From: JAIVJZ01 sp036386515 | GTDB lineage: Bacteria; Acidobacteriota; Blastocatellia; Pyrinomonadales; Pyrinomonadaceae | DNA: 64,000 bases | Reading direction: 5' to 3' | NCBI GenBank assembly: GCA_036386515.1 | Contig: DASVVO010000089.1 | Location: 1 to 64,000 of the forward strand | Shown here: positions 1-8,300 of the stretch, in pieces | Layout of the letters: each line of letters starts with the position of its first letter | How positions within the stretch are numbered: position 1 is the first letter of the stretch | Translations under genes and position numbers: made by a program | Notes under the pieces: model-generated | The model's database searches: none | The model's input: the letters and a program-made list of their open reading frames with translations, nothing else | What the model was told of the DNA's origin: nothing

Positions 1-162
1 TCAGGCTACCACGAGCCACCAGAGCTTTGTTATATTCGCTCCAGTTACGGAGACGGTACGTGCGCTTGCGTTTCTTCTTTGCCACACACTGAAGATACCA
101 GCACTATCGTCTCTGTAGCTCTTTGTGCAACAACGCCCTTCTGACTCCCGAATTCTGTTTTT

Positions 163-576
163 ATGAAACGCAACAAGAGTCGCACCTACACGATCAGCGC
201 GGTGGCCGAGCAGTACGGGTTGCACCAGCAAACGCTGCGTCTCTACGAACGCGAGGGACTGATCAAGCCGTCGCGCTCGGACGGCAACACGCGCCTCTAC
301 ACCGACGCCGACCTCGAACGCCTCGAAGTGATCCTCTCCTTGACGCGCGACCTCGGCGTCAATCTCGCGGGCGTCGAAATCATCCTCAACATGCGCGAGA
401 AGATGGACGCCATGCAGCGCGAATTCGAACGCTTCTTCGCCTACCTGCAATCGCACGCCGAAGAGTTCTCCTCCTTCACGGACGCGCCGCCGCCCGACAC
501 GGGCGCACTCGTCCCCGTCCGCCGCACCACCAGCGTCATCCTCCAACAACGCCGCCGCCCCACTTCCCGCAGTTAA
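163..576 (+). CDS. MerR-family regulator, HspR-like
   Basis: Predicted DNA-binding transcriptional regulator of 137 residues. The N-terminal winged helix-turn-helix (about residues 9-75) has the MerR pattern: YTISAVAEQYGLHQQTLRLY, then a wing with RSDGNTRLYTDADLERL. The variant with Q-Q-T-L-R-L-Y-E and the later VNLAGVEIILNM helix is typical of HspR, which represses dnaK/clpB-type heat-shock operons. A dimerisation helix follows (residues 85-115) and then a poorly conserved, proline- and arginine-rich tail. No chaperone gene lies within reach, so it acts in trans or is an HspR relative with another target. The ATG at 163 is the first start that keeps the whole DNA-binding domain. Family assignment is firm; the HspR subgroup is a judgement from sequence pattern. 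Confidence 0.85.
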   Translation: MKRNKSRTYTISAVAEQYGLHQQTLRLYEREGLIKPSRSDGNTRLYTDADLERLEVILSLTRDLGVNLAGVEIILNMREKMDAMQREFERFFAYLQSHAEEFSSFTDAPPPDTGALVPVRRTTSVILQQRRRPTSRS

Positions 577-673
577 CCAACCCGACCGCACCGGATGGGC
601 AACTGCCGGCCGCGAAAACCCTCCCAACCGACCTTCACGCCTGAGCCGCGGAGCCTTATCAGTCAATCCGTGA

Positions 674-882
674 CGTTCCTTACTCGCTCAGCAACATCCA
701 TTTGTTAATTCGGGACGTTCATTTGTCGCTCAGCAACATCCATTTGTTACTAAGGAACGTCCATTAGTAACAAATGGACGTTCGTTTGTTACTAACAAAC
801 CTCCCTTAACGACTTTGGAACGTTGCAAACTAACAAATGAACGTCCCTTAACGACTAACGAACCTCCAAAAGTCGCCGCCAA
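674..882. repeat. Cluster of short direct and inverted repeats
   Basis: The gene-free stretch 577-1019 contains a dense patchwork of the words AACAAATG, its complement CATTTGTT, and GGACGTT/AACGTCC. A 23-bp exact direct repeat occurs at 685-707 and 727-749. An inverted repeat with 9-bp perfect arms lies at 756-764 and 774-782, with the loop TAGTAACAA. More diverged copies of the words continue to about 882. The patch is clearly AT-richer than its surroundings. I see no gene in it. It could be decayed iterons, a protein-binding cluster, or the scar of a small mobile element. Confidence 0.7.
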
Positions 883-1019
883 ACCTCCCAAACTGACTTT
901 TCGAGGTTGCCGACCGACTTTTCTACGTCCCTCAGCATCAGCTCAAGCAGCGCGTCCATCCTTGGGAGCGCGCGTTAAACTATCTCTCCACAGGATTAGC
1001 GGCTCCGTTTGCCCTCGAA

Positions 1020-1397
1020 CTAGGAAACCAGCAGGCGGCCGACCGTCTCGACGATCTTCTCTGTATCCTGCGGCTTGCGTAAAAACTCGTCCACGCCCGC
1101 CAGCCGCGCCTCCCTCGCGCATTCGCTCGCGGAAAACATGATGATCGGCGTCGCTCTGCGATGCGGCAGCGTGCGCGCGTAGCGCACCAACTCCAGCCCG
1201 TTGACGTTAGGTAACTGGTAGTCGCACAGCAAGAGGTGATAACCCGCCTCGCTCGCCAGCCTGAGCACCGCGACCGCGCCGTCGCCGCACAGCGTGACGC
1301 GCCAGCCTTCCGCTTCCAACGTCTCTTTGACGGCTTGCGCGACGATATTATGATCTTCTATTAGGAGGATGTGAGGCATAGGAGTAGTGCGGGGCAT
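1020..1397 (-). CDS. Single-domain response regulator
   Basis: A stand-alone receiver (REC) domain of 125 residues with no output domain. The acidic pocket (IEDHN near residue 14), the predicted phospho-acceptor Asp59 in LLLCDYQLPNVNG, the Ser in IIMFSAS and the Lys in FLRKP are all present, so it should be phosphorylated by a histidine kinase. No kinase is adjacent. I chose the ATG at 1397 because AAGGA precedes it by about 7 nt; a TTG at 1415 and an ATG at 1379 are alternatives. Such CheY/DivK-like proteins act by protein-protein contacts; the partner is unknown. Confidence 0.85.
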   Translation of the reverse strand: MPRTTPMPHILLIEDHNIVAQAVKETLEAEGWRVTLCGDGAVAVLRLASEAGYHLLLCDYQLPNVNGLELVRYARTLPHRRATPIIMFSASECAREARLAGVDEFLRKPQDTEKIVETVGRLLVS

Positions 1398-1496
1398 GCG
1401 CTGTCCTTGCCGCAAGCCCCGCGCGCCTTTGCCCGTGACAGTGAGCGGGCAGCGGCGAGACGGGTCAGGGTGAAGATGTCCAACTCCGGCGCGGTC

Positions 1497-1505
1497 TGCT
1501 ATGAT
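1497..1505 (+). promoter_or_regulatory. Possible extended -10 promoter element
   Basis: TG-C-TATGAT matches an extended -10 for the main sigma factor. It lies about 200 bp upstream of the XRE gene, in a spacer (1398-1702) that otherwise holds only two palindromes. No convincing -35 is visible, so this is a weak call. Confidence 0.3.
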
Positions 1506-1630
1506 GCCGCGCGTTCAGCTTTGAAAATCAGCGACGGCTTATGCGTAGCTCAACCTCAACCTCAAAGGAGTGATGAGCATCGCCGTTCGAGTAGAGAGGT
1601 TCTTACTCACGGCGACCACGTTACGCAAAA

Positions 1631-1659
1631 GCATTTTAGGGATGTACGTCCCTAAATGC
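1631..1659. promoter_or_regulatory. Palindrome upstream of the XRE gene, possible operator
   Basis: Imperfect inverted repeat: GCATTT-T-AGGGA, then TGTACG, then TCCCT-AAATGC. The arms pair over 11 bases with one bulged T. It sits about 45 bp before the start codon of the XRE regulator, where an operator would be expected. Confidence 0.5.
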
Positions 1660-1680
1660 AAGGCTCTGATTGCTGTTTGT

Positions 1681-1704
1681 ATGTCAGGAGGCGATTCCTG
1701 ACAT
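1681..1704. promoter_or_regulatory. Inverted repeat covering the RBS of the XRE gene
   Basis: Perfect 9-bp arms ATGTCAGGA (1681-1689) and TCCTGACAT (1696-1704) around a 6-base loop. The left arm and loop contain the Shine-Dalgarno AGGAGG (1686-1691), and the right arm runs into the ATG at 1703. It could be a DNA operator for the regulator itself or an RNA hairpin that hides the ribosome binding site; either way it suggests autoregulation. Confidence 0.6.
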
Positions 1705-2002
1705 GCGGGTCAATCGTCGTCCTAAGCTGAAAAGGAAACAGCCCGCACGCTTGGCCTCCAAGTTATCGGAGATACGCGTGAGGCTTGGCCTATCGCAGGG
1801 TGATTTGGTTAATCGCTTGGGGCTGGGGGATGAGATGGAGCGAGACTATATCTCCAAGTATGAGCGCGGTGTGCTTGAACCACCGTTACATGTGTTGCTT
1901 GGCTATGCTCGCTTGGTAGGACTATCAACGGACGTGCTGATTGATGACGGGTTAGACCTACCCTCCAAATTCCCCGCCAAGCCGAATCGCTCTCACCATT
2001 GA
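1703..2002 (+). CDS. XRE-family helix-turn-helix regulator (possible controller protein)
   Basis: 99-residue protein with a Cro/CI-type helix-turn-helix at about residues 20-78 (SKLSEIRVRLGLSQGDL then YERGVLEPPLHVLLGYARL), a basic N-terminus and a short tail. The start at 1703 is fixed by AGGAGG 11 nt upstream; an upstream in-frame start at 1670 has no such site. It precedes an adenine methyltransferase and an endonuclease gene on the same strand, the usual place for a controller (C) protein that delays nuclease expression in type II systems. The palindromes just upstream support autoregulation. The DNA-binding class is sure; the C-protein role is inferred from context. Confidence 0.75.
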   Translation: MRVNRRPKLKRKQPARLASKLSEIRVRLGLSQGDLVNRLGLGDEMERDYISKYERGVLEPPLHVLLGYARLVGLSTDVLIDDGLDLPSKFPAKPNRSHH

Positions 2003-2140
2003 TCTTTAATCGCACTCTAAGTTGAAATGAGGACACTACCGGACAAAGACATGCAGGCCGCCGAAAGCTAAAGCTGAGACAGGTACGGCGAGTAAAAGGG
2101 CGAGTAAGGAGAGTAGTAAGAAATAACCTGACGAAAGGAC

Positions 2141-2155
2141 TCTGTGTAACACAGA
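2141..2155 (+). other. Small hairpin before the methyltransferase gene
   Basis: Six-base arms TCTGTG and CACAGA around TAA, about 20 nt before the methyltransferase start. The RBS AGGAGAGG lies between the hairpin and the ATG at 2174. Function unknown; it may be incidental. Confidence 0.3.
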
Positions 2156-2173
2156 TGCGAATAGGAGAGGTAA

Positions 2174-3043
2174 ATGGGTAAGCTGATCGCCTTTGGGTGG
2201 TATGGAGGCAAATACAGTCACTTGGATTGGCTTCTACCGCTATTGCCTGATGCGACACATTATTGCGAGCCTTTCGGCGGTTCGGCGGCCGTACTTATTA
2301 ACCGGAATCCGTCTCCTGTGGAAACCTACAATGACATACATAGTGATGTTGTAAATTTCTTCCGGGTGCTGCGCGAACAAAAAGACGCCTTAGTTGAGGC
2401 TATCGGCTTGACGCCATTCTCACGCGAAGAGTTTGAGATCGCCATTTCGAGTGAAGAAGGCATAAGTGATCTGGAACGCGCGCGCCGCTTTTATATTCTC
2501 GCGCGCCAAGTTAGAACCGGACTTGCGCAGAAGGCGAGTTCGGGTCGTTGGGCTCACTGCTTATTGACGAGCCGCGCAGGCATGGCCGGGGCTGTCTCCC
2601 GCTGGCTCGGCGCAGTAGAGGATTTGCCTTTAATCGCGCAAAGACTTTTGCGAGTGCAGATTGAAAACGCGCCCGCCCTTGAAGTGATCAAGCGATATGA
2701 CAGCGAAGAGACGTTATTCTATTGCGATCCTCCATACCCTCATGGCTCACGCGGCGACTCAAACGCATATGCGAACGAAATGACTGACGAGCAGCACCGC
2801 GCGCTTGCGGACGTTCTACGCAACGTCAAAGGCAAGGTGGCTCTTTCGAGTTACAAGAGCCGGTTGATGGATGAACTGTATGGTGATTGGCAGCGTGTTG
2901 AATCGAAAGAGAAGGTCATTCATTCAGTGAAGACTACAAGAACAGAAGTTCTATGGATTAACTACCAGCTCAAGGAGAGAGCCGAGTGCCAACCAACTCC
3001 CCGCCGTCGTCGCCAAGCACATCCGCAAGCATCCTTGATTTAG
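2174..3043 (+). CDS. D12-class adenine-specific DNA methyltransferase
   Basis: Predicted SAM-dependent N6-adenine DNA methyltransferase of 289 residues, about the normal size for the Dam/D12 class. The conserved blocks appear in the class order: the N-terminal WYGGK-type motif (residues 9-13), the SAM-binding motif I as CEPFGGSAAV (31-40), and the catalytic DPPY at 185-188. ATG 2174 has a strong AGGAGAGG upstream. Its 3' end overlaps the downstream endonuclease gene by 58 nt, and the extra C-terminal residues rich in Arg may exist only because of that overlap. Base composition is visibly lower in GC than the neighbourhood, a sign of transfer. It should protect host sites from the neighbouring nuclease; the target sequence cannot be read from this. 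Confidence 0.9.
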   Translation: MGKLIAFGWYGGKYSHLDWLLPLLPDATHYCEPFGGSAAVLINRNPSPVETYNDIHSDVVNFFRVLREQKDALVEAIGLTPFSREEFEIAISSEEGISDLERARRFYILARQVRTGLAQKASSGRWAHCLLTSRAGMAGAVSRWLGAVEDLPLIAQRLLRVQIENAPALEVIKRYDSEETLFYCDPPYPHGSRGDSNAYANEMTDEQHRALADVLRNVKGKVALSSYKSRLMDELYGDWQRVESKEKVIHSVKTTRTEVLWINYQLKERAECQPTPRRRRQAHPQASLI

Positions 3044-4158
3044 CTTTCGAGCGCGCATCGGAGAGTCTCGACAAAACGAGGCTCACTGAGTCGCGCGAAA
3101 TACAAACTCATGTTGAGTTCGTCTGCCGTTGCGCTAATCAAGCCGGCACGCGTTTCTTAATGGCGTGCTTGGTGGCGAAACTCTCCGATCCTTCAATTGA
3201 TATTCGCAAGCCGTATACTGAAATCGGTGGCATTGGCATCTATTCCGGCCGTCATTTCGATGAAACATACATTACGCCGTTCGCTTTCAAACATGGCTTA
3301 CCGGTAAATCCGACAACCAGCTTTCTTACGCCGGCGTTCAGAACAAATAAAAACATCATCACGCCGGGCGTGCAGCTTGTCGGCCGCCCGAAACAACTCT
3401 ATCTCAACGTGGTGAATTTAATAACCGCGGTGTATGAAGGAACAATTAAAGCGGAAGATTTATTAACTGAGATCATCCGTTGGCTGTTAATCATCCGCGC
3501 AGAGCGAAAGCAGCGCATGGAAACCTTGTTCGCATCGTTAAAAGGTTCGGAGAATGATTCATCTCTGCCAGCGGAGAGCATTGTCACGTTGATAGTACAG
3601 CACATGGCTCTACCTAAATCCGCACGTTTGCCTGTGCTGGTCGTAGCTGCGGCATACGAGGCGGCGCAGGGGCATCTTGGAGAGCATCATTTGCCATTGC
3701 AAGGCCACAACGCAGCCGATAAACAGACAGGAGCGCTAGGTGATGTGGAAATTGTTTTGAAGGATGATGGAAATGCAGTGACAGTCTATGAGATGAAAGC
3801 AAAACGGGTAACCCGCGACGATATTGATATTGCCGTGCAAAAGCTCGCCGTCACATCGCAGCAAATAGATAATTATATTTTCATCACAACTGAGAAAATT
3901 GATGATGAGGTGAAAGAATATGTAACGACGATGTACGAGAAGATAGGAATTGAATTTGTGATACTTGATTGTATTGGGTTCCTTCGTCACTTCCTGCATC
4001 TCTTCTATCGCATTCGTATGCAATTCCTGGAAGCATATCAAACGCTCTTGATGAGAGAGCCGGACAGCGCAGTTAGCCCCTCTTTGAAAGAAGCATTTCT
4101 AGCTCTACGCCTGGCTACTGAAACAGGGGTCACTCAGCCTATCGAAGGTCAAAAGTGA
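2986..4158 (+). CDS. Type II restriction endonuclease, PD-(D/E)XK fold
   Basis: 390-residue protein. A nuclease core is visible as GALGDVEIVL (Asp253) followed by VYEMKAKRV (Glu269-x-Lys271), the D...ExK pattern of PD-(D/E)XK enzymes. The middle region (KPYTEIGGIGIYSGRHFDE, then FKHGLPVNPTTSFLTPAFR) reminds me of the SacI-like restriction family, but I cannot confirm that from memory. The GTG start at 2986 has AAGGAG 8 nt upstream and lies inside the methyltransferase gene, so the two are translationally coupled. Composition is low-GC like its partner. Likely role: cutting unmodified incoming DNA. Confidence is high for a restriction module, moderate for the exact family. Confidence 0.75.
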   Translation: MPTNSPPSSPSTSASILDLAFERASESLDKTRLTESREIQTHVEFVCRCANQAGTRFLMACLVAKLSDPSIDIRKPYTEIGGIGIYSGRHFDETYITPFAFKHGLPVNPTTSFLTPAFRTNKNIITPGVQLVGRPKQLYLNVVNLITAVYEGTIKAEDLLTEIIRWLLIIRAERKQRMETLFASLKGSENDSSLPAESIVTLIVQHMALPKSARLPVLVVAAAYEAAQGHLGEHHLPLQGHNAADKQTGALGDVEIVLKDDGNAVTVYEMKAKRVTRDDIDIAVQKLAVTSQQIDNYIFITTEKIDDEVKEYVTTMYEKIGIEFVILDCIGFLRHFLHLFYRIRMQFLEAYQTLLMREPDSAVSPSLKEAFLALRLATETGVTQPIEGQK

Positions 4159-4517
4159 CTCAAAACATTTTGCGCGGCTGCGGATTCATCCCACTCGAAA
4201 CACTTTGGCTAACTACTGACACTTACCCTCCTCCCTTGTATCTTCCCCCGCTTCTCACAAACCTTAGCCAGTCTCACGTCCCGTTTGAAAGGCATGATGA
4301 AATAGTCTCGGATCAAGTTTGACGGTTATCAGAGATTAGCGAAGTTTGTAATTGACGCGTCCTGCGCTTCGTGATAAATAGGCGGCGGACTCGAAAGACG
4401 CCTCGCTAAAAGTCTCGGCGATGCTGCGGCCATCCTTCACTGCTCCGGCCGTTGCGACCGCCAGTCCAAAACGCCTCGCCTCTGAAATTTCTCACGACTC
4501 ACCGGAGGATTCCGCAC
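4159..4517. other. Spacer right of the restriction island
   Basis: About 360 bp with no convincing gene. Composition changes from AT-rich at the left to the GC-rich background near 4380, marking the right edge of the island. I see no direct repeats, tRNA fragment or integrase remnant that would define an attachment site. Confidence 0.5.
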
Positions 4518-4874
4518 ATGGCTTTGAAGAAACGCACCTCAAAAATCTTAGACGACGCGGACATGCGCGCCAACGGTATGCAGAGCATCGACCCCGCTCT
4601 CAGCCTCGGCAGCAACCTGACGCTCGCCGGCTTCAAACAAGTCATCGCCGACGGGCGCGCCAAACTCGACGACTACAACCTGACGCTCGCGACGGCGGAT
4701 CAAAAGGCCAACGAAGTGGCCGCCGCCGAAGCGGCCGTTCGCGACTATTCGGCGCGGATGCTGGCGGGCGTCGTGGCGACGTTCGGCAAAGACAGCAACC
4801 AGTATGAGCAGAGCGGCGGCACGCGCACCAGCGAACGCAGGAGGCGCAGCAACCGCACCAAAACGCCCGCTTGA
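4518..4874 (+). CDS. Small conserved hypothetical protein
   Basis: 118-residue soluble protein without signal peptide or membrane segment. The ATG at 4518 follows GGAGG (4504-4508) at good spacing; an upstream in-frame start at 4452 lacks one. The sequence opens with a basic patch (KKRTSKILDDADMR), has a predicted helical middle rich in Ala, Asp and Asn, then a motif GKDSNQYEQSGGTRTSERRR near the C-terminus and a basic tail. I recall similar short proteins in cyanobacteria and acidobacteria, often several per genome and uncharacterised. The helical middle followed by a charged tail is compatible with binding nucleic acid or a coiled-coil partner, but no function can be assigned. Confidence 0.7.
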   Translation: MALKKRTSKILDDADMRANGMQSIDPALSLGSNLTLAGFKQVIADGRAKLDDYNLTLATADQKANEVAAAEAAVRDYSARMLAGVVATFGKDSNQYEQSGGTRTSERRRRSNRTKTPA

Positions 4875-4985
4875 AATGAACTCACGACCTAAAGCGCAAA
4901 CTCTCGCGCGCCGTCGTGATATGTCTGCAAGAGCCTTCACCCTGATACCTGACCGCATCGCTGTTTTGTCCGTCTGACCGCACGC

Positions 4986-5034
4986 CTCAAGCGGCGCGCC
5001 TTCGCTCAAGCGGGGCGAGGGCGCGCCGCTTGAG
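4986..5034. terminator. Long GC-rich inverted repeat
   Basis: Perfect 15-bp arms CTCAAGCGGCGCGCC (4986-5000) and GGCGCGCCGCTTGAG (5020-5034) with a 19-base loop. It lies in the spacer 4875-5343, which otherwise contains no gene that I can support. There is no T-run, so it may act as a Rho-assisted stop, a block to 3' decay or a binding site rather than a classical terminator. Confidence 0.5.
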
Positions 5035-5343
5035 CGTCGGCCTCAGAGTGGGAATCTGCCGGTCTAACCTGCCATCCATTATCTTGCGCTTGCGTCGGCC
5101 GCCGGGGCGGTGATACAGTGCGCGCCCTGTCGGGAGACAAACGCTGACGCTTCGCTCGCCTCAACCCACAAACGCGACGGCGTCTCAATACCAACTGTCA
5201 ACGGTTCGACCAAGTGGAGCCGCGCGCATCTCTTGAATCCGCGCGCCCGCCCCGCTTCGTTTACCCGACCGCGCCTCTCCCGCCGACGGGCGCGCCTCAC
5301 GCGGCGACGCGCGCCCGCGCGCGCCGCCACAGGAGTCCGGCCA

Positions 5344-8300
5344 ATGTATCCTCCGTATCCTCCGAACGCACGCACCAGCCTCAGACATCTATTGACCTGC
5401 TTGTTTCCCGCGCTGCTCATCTCTCATCTCGTCGCGGCGCAATGCGGCGCAACCTTCGCGCAAGACCTCGACGAGGTGAGCATCGGCGGGCGCGTCGCGG
5501 ATCAAAACGGCGCGTCGATTGTCGGCGCGAGAGTGATAGCCCGACACGCGGCGACGGGCAGCGAACGCAGCGCGCCGGTTGACGGAGAGGGTCGCTATCG
5601 TCTCGTCGAACTCGCGCCGGGAGCTTACGCCGTGCGCGTCGCGGCCGAGGGTTTCGCCGCAGAGGAGCGCGCGGGCGTCGAGTTGCTGGCGGGGCGAAGC
5701 GTGCGGCTTGATTTCACTTTGCGACCGGCGGGCGTCTCGGCCGCGCAGGTCGTCACGACGGAGGCGGGCGCGGCGTCGATTGACACGACGCGCACCATCG
5801 TCGGCGGCACGCTGACGCGCGCGGAGACGGAGACGCTGCCGCTCGGCAGCCGCGCGCCGCTCGACCTCATCCACACGCTCGGCGGCGTGACCGAAGAACC
5901 GCTCTCGACGCGCGACCTCGCCGAAGACCGCAACCGCACCCCGGCGCGCACGCCGGAAGAGGCGGGCGCGTTCGCCCTCTCCGGCGGCGCGGCCTACTCC
6001 AACAACATCACCATTGACGGACTCGACAACAACGACGACCGCGCCGCGCGCGAACGCTTCCAGCCGTCGCTCGAAGCCGTCGCGGAGGTGCAGGTCGTCA
6101 CGAATCAATTCTCCGCCGAGTACGGGCGCGCCTCCGGCGGCCGCGTCAACCTGCGCACGCGCGGCGGCGCAAACGCCTTCCACGGCCGCGCCTTCTATTT
6201 CTTCAAAGACGAATCCCTGAACGCCAACACCTGGGCGAACAACGCGCGCGGCCTCAAGCGTCTGCCGCTGCAAGAACACGATTTCGGATTCACGCTCGGC
6301 GGCGCGCTCGTCTCTCCCGCGAAACTTTCCGGCGCGCGCCGCACGGTTCAGGCGCGCGAGGACGAACCGGCCGCTCCGGCCGAGAGCCGCGAGAGCCGCA
6401 CGACGCCCCCGCGCAATTTCTTCTTCGTGGCCGCGGAGTTTCAGACGATCTTAGACTCGACCGTGATCGACACGCTCGTCCCCGTCGTCTCGAATCCGCG
6501 TTTCCCCCTGCCCGCGCCGTCTACCCTCGCGGGGCGGCGCACGGAAGCCGCGCCCGCCGACGCGCTTCATCAACCCGCCGAACTCGCGCCCTTCGTCGCC
6601 GTGGTCAACACGCCGCTCCGCGCGTCGAACCTCACGGCGCGCACCGATCATAACTTTACCGGGACGCACAACGGCACGTTCCTCTACCAGCGCGGGCGCA
6701 GCCGCAACCTTCGTCAGTTCGGCGGCGGCGCGCGCCTCGCCGACGCGTTGCAAGGCCGCACGCGCGACTCCGACGCGCTCTCCTACACCGACAACTTCGT
6801 CGCCTCCCCGCGCCTCTTCAATCAACTGCGCGCGCAAGTCTCACGCCTCGCCCCGTCTCTCGGAACCGGGGGACAACTCACGCGCCCCGTCGTTCTCATC
6901 ACGATTGACGACCCGCTCGCGGCGGGCGAGACGTTGAATCGTTCGGGCACGCTCGTCGCGGGCGCAGCAAACGCGGGCGCGAGCGACCGGCGCGAAACGC
7001 GCGTGCAGGTTCAAGACACGTTCACCATCCTCGGCGGCGCGCACACGTTCAAGTTCGGCGGCGACGTGCAACGCATCAGTTCTGCTTTCATAGACCTCTC
7101 GGACTCAAGCGGCACGTTCGACTTCGCGAGCGCGGCCGAATTTCTGGCGAACGCGCCCGAACGCTTTCGCCAACGCTTCTACAACGAGTCCGCGCAACGG
7201 AACCTCTACGCCGGACTCTTCGCCCAGTTCGAATGGCAGGCGCGCCCACACCTCACCGTCACCTACGGCTTGCGCTACGAGCGCGAAACCATCCTCCGCG
7301 ACCGCAACAACTTCGCCCCGCGCGCCGCCCTCGCCTACGACCCCTTTCGTTCCGGCAAGACCGTCGTGCGCGTCGGCGCGGGTCTGTTCTTCAACCGGGT
7401 CTTGTTGCGCACGATTGACGATTTCACGCTCGGCGCGGGGCGCGTCTTCTTCGACACGGACGCTTTGCGCAACCCGGCGAACGGGAAGTCGATGACCGCC
7501 GCCGAGCGGCGCGCCTTCATCGCCGCCCACTTGAGTTTCCCCGCCGCGCTCGCTGCCGATTCGCCCATCGTCAAACAGTTCGGCACGCTCCAGACGAACT
7601 TCACGCGCCGCCTCGACCCCGCCCTGCGCATTCCTGAAAGCTACCAGTTGAACGTTGGCGGCGAGCGCGAACTCGCGCGCGATTTCGTCGTCGAAGTGAA
7701 CTACACGTTCAATCGCGGCATACATCTCTGGCGCGAGTTCAACGCCAACGCGCCGAGGCTGCCGCCCGGCTACAAGGATTTCGCCGCCTACCTGCTCTCG
7801 CGCGACTTCGCCAACTTACGTGATGCCACGGGCGCGCGCCCGCTCTACAACACACAGTCGGCCGGTGAACTCGTGCGCTTCACCGTCGCGCCGAACGGCG
7901 CGGCCAACCCCGATGCCATCGCCCGCGTCGCGGAGTTCGGCGTGCCCGTCACCGTGTTCAATCTAGACACTTTCAGTTCCGGCAGCGCGCTCGATGCCGC
8001 GCTCGGCGCGCTCAACGACTTGCGCCCAGACCCCACGCGCGGCCAGGTCGAACAACTCGCCTCAATCGGCAACAGCTTCTACCACGGCTTAACCATCGAG
8101 GCGCGCCGCCGCTTCCACGCGCGCGCGGAAGGCGGCTTCAACCTCTCGCTGCGCGCCGCCTACACGCTCTCGCGCCTCATCGACGACGGCGTCGTCAACA
8201 CTTCGAGCGCGCTCGTCTCCGGCGACTTTCGCGGCGAGCGCGCCGCGAGCCTACTCGACCGCCGCCACCGCTTCGTCCTCTCCGGCACGCTCAACGCGCC

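Noticed and set aside
1..666. Long open frame on the minus strand opposite the MerR gene
   Set aside because: It mirrors the codon pattern of the MerR gene, has no recognisable domain or RBS, and its product is low-complexity Arg/Val/Glu sequence. High-GC antisense shadow.
1371..1655. Plus-strand 94-codon frame before the XRE gene
   Set aside because: No RBS, no domain, overlaps the start of the response regulator and covers the palindrome region; not supported.
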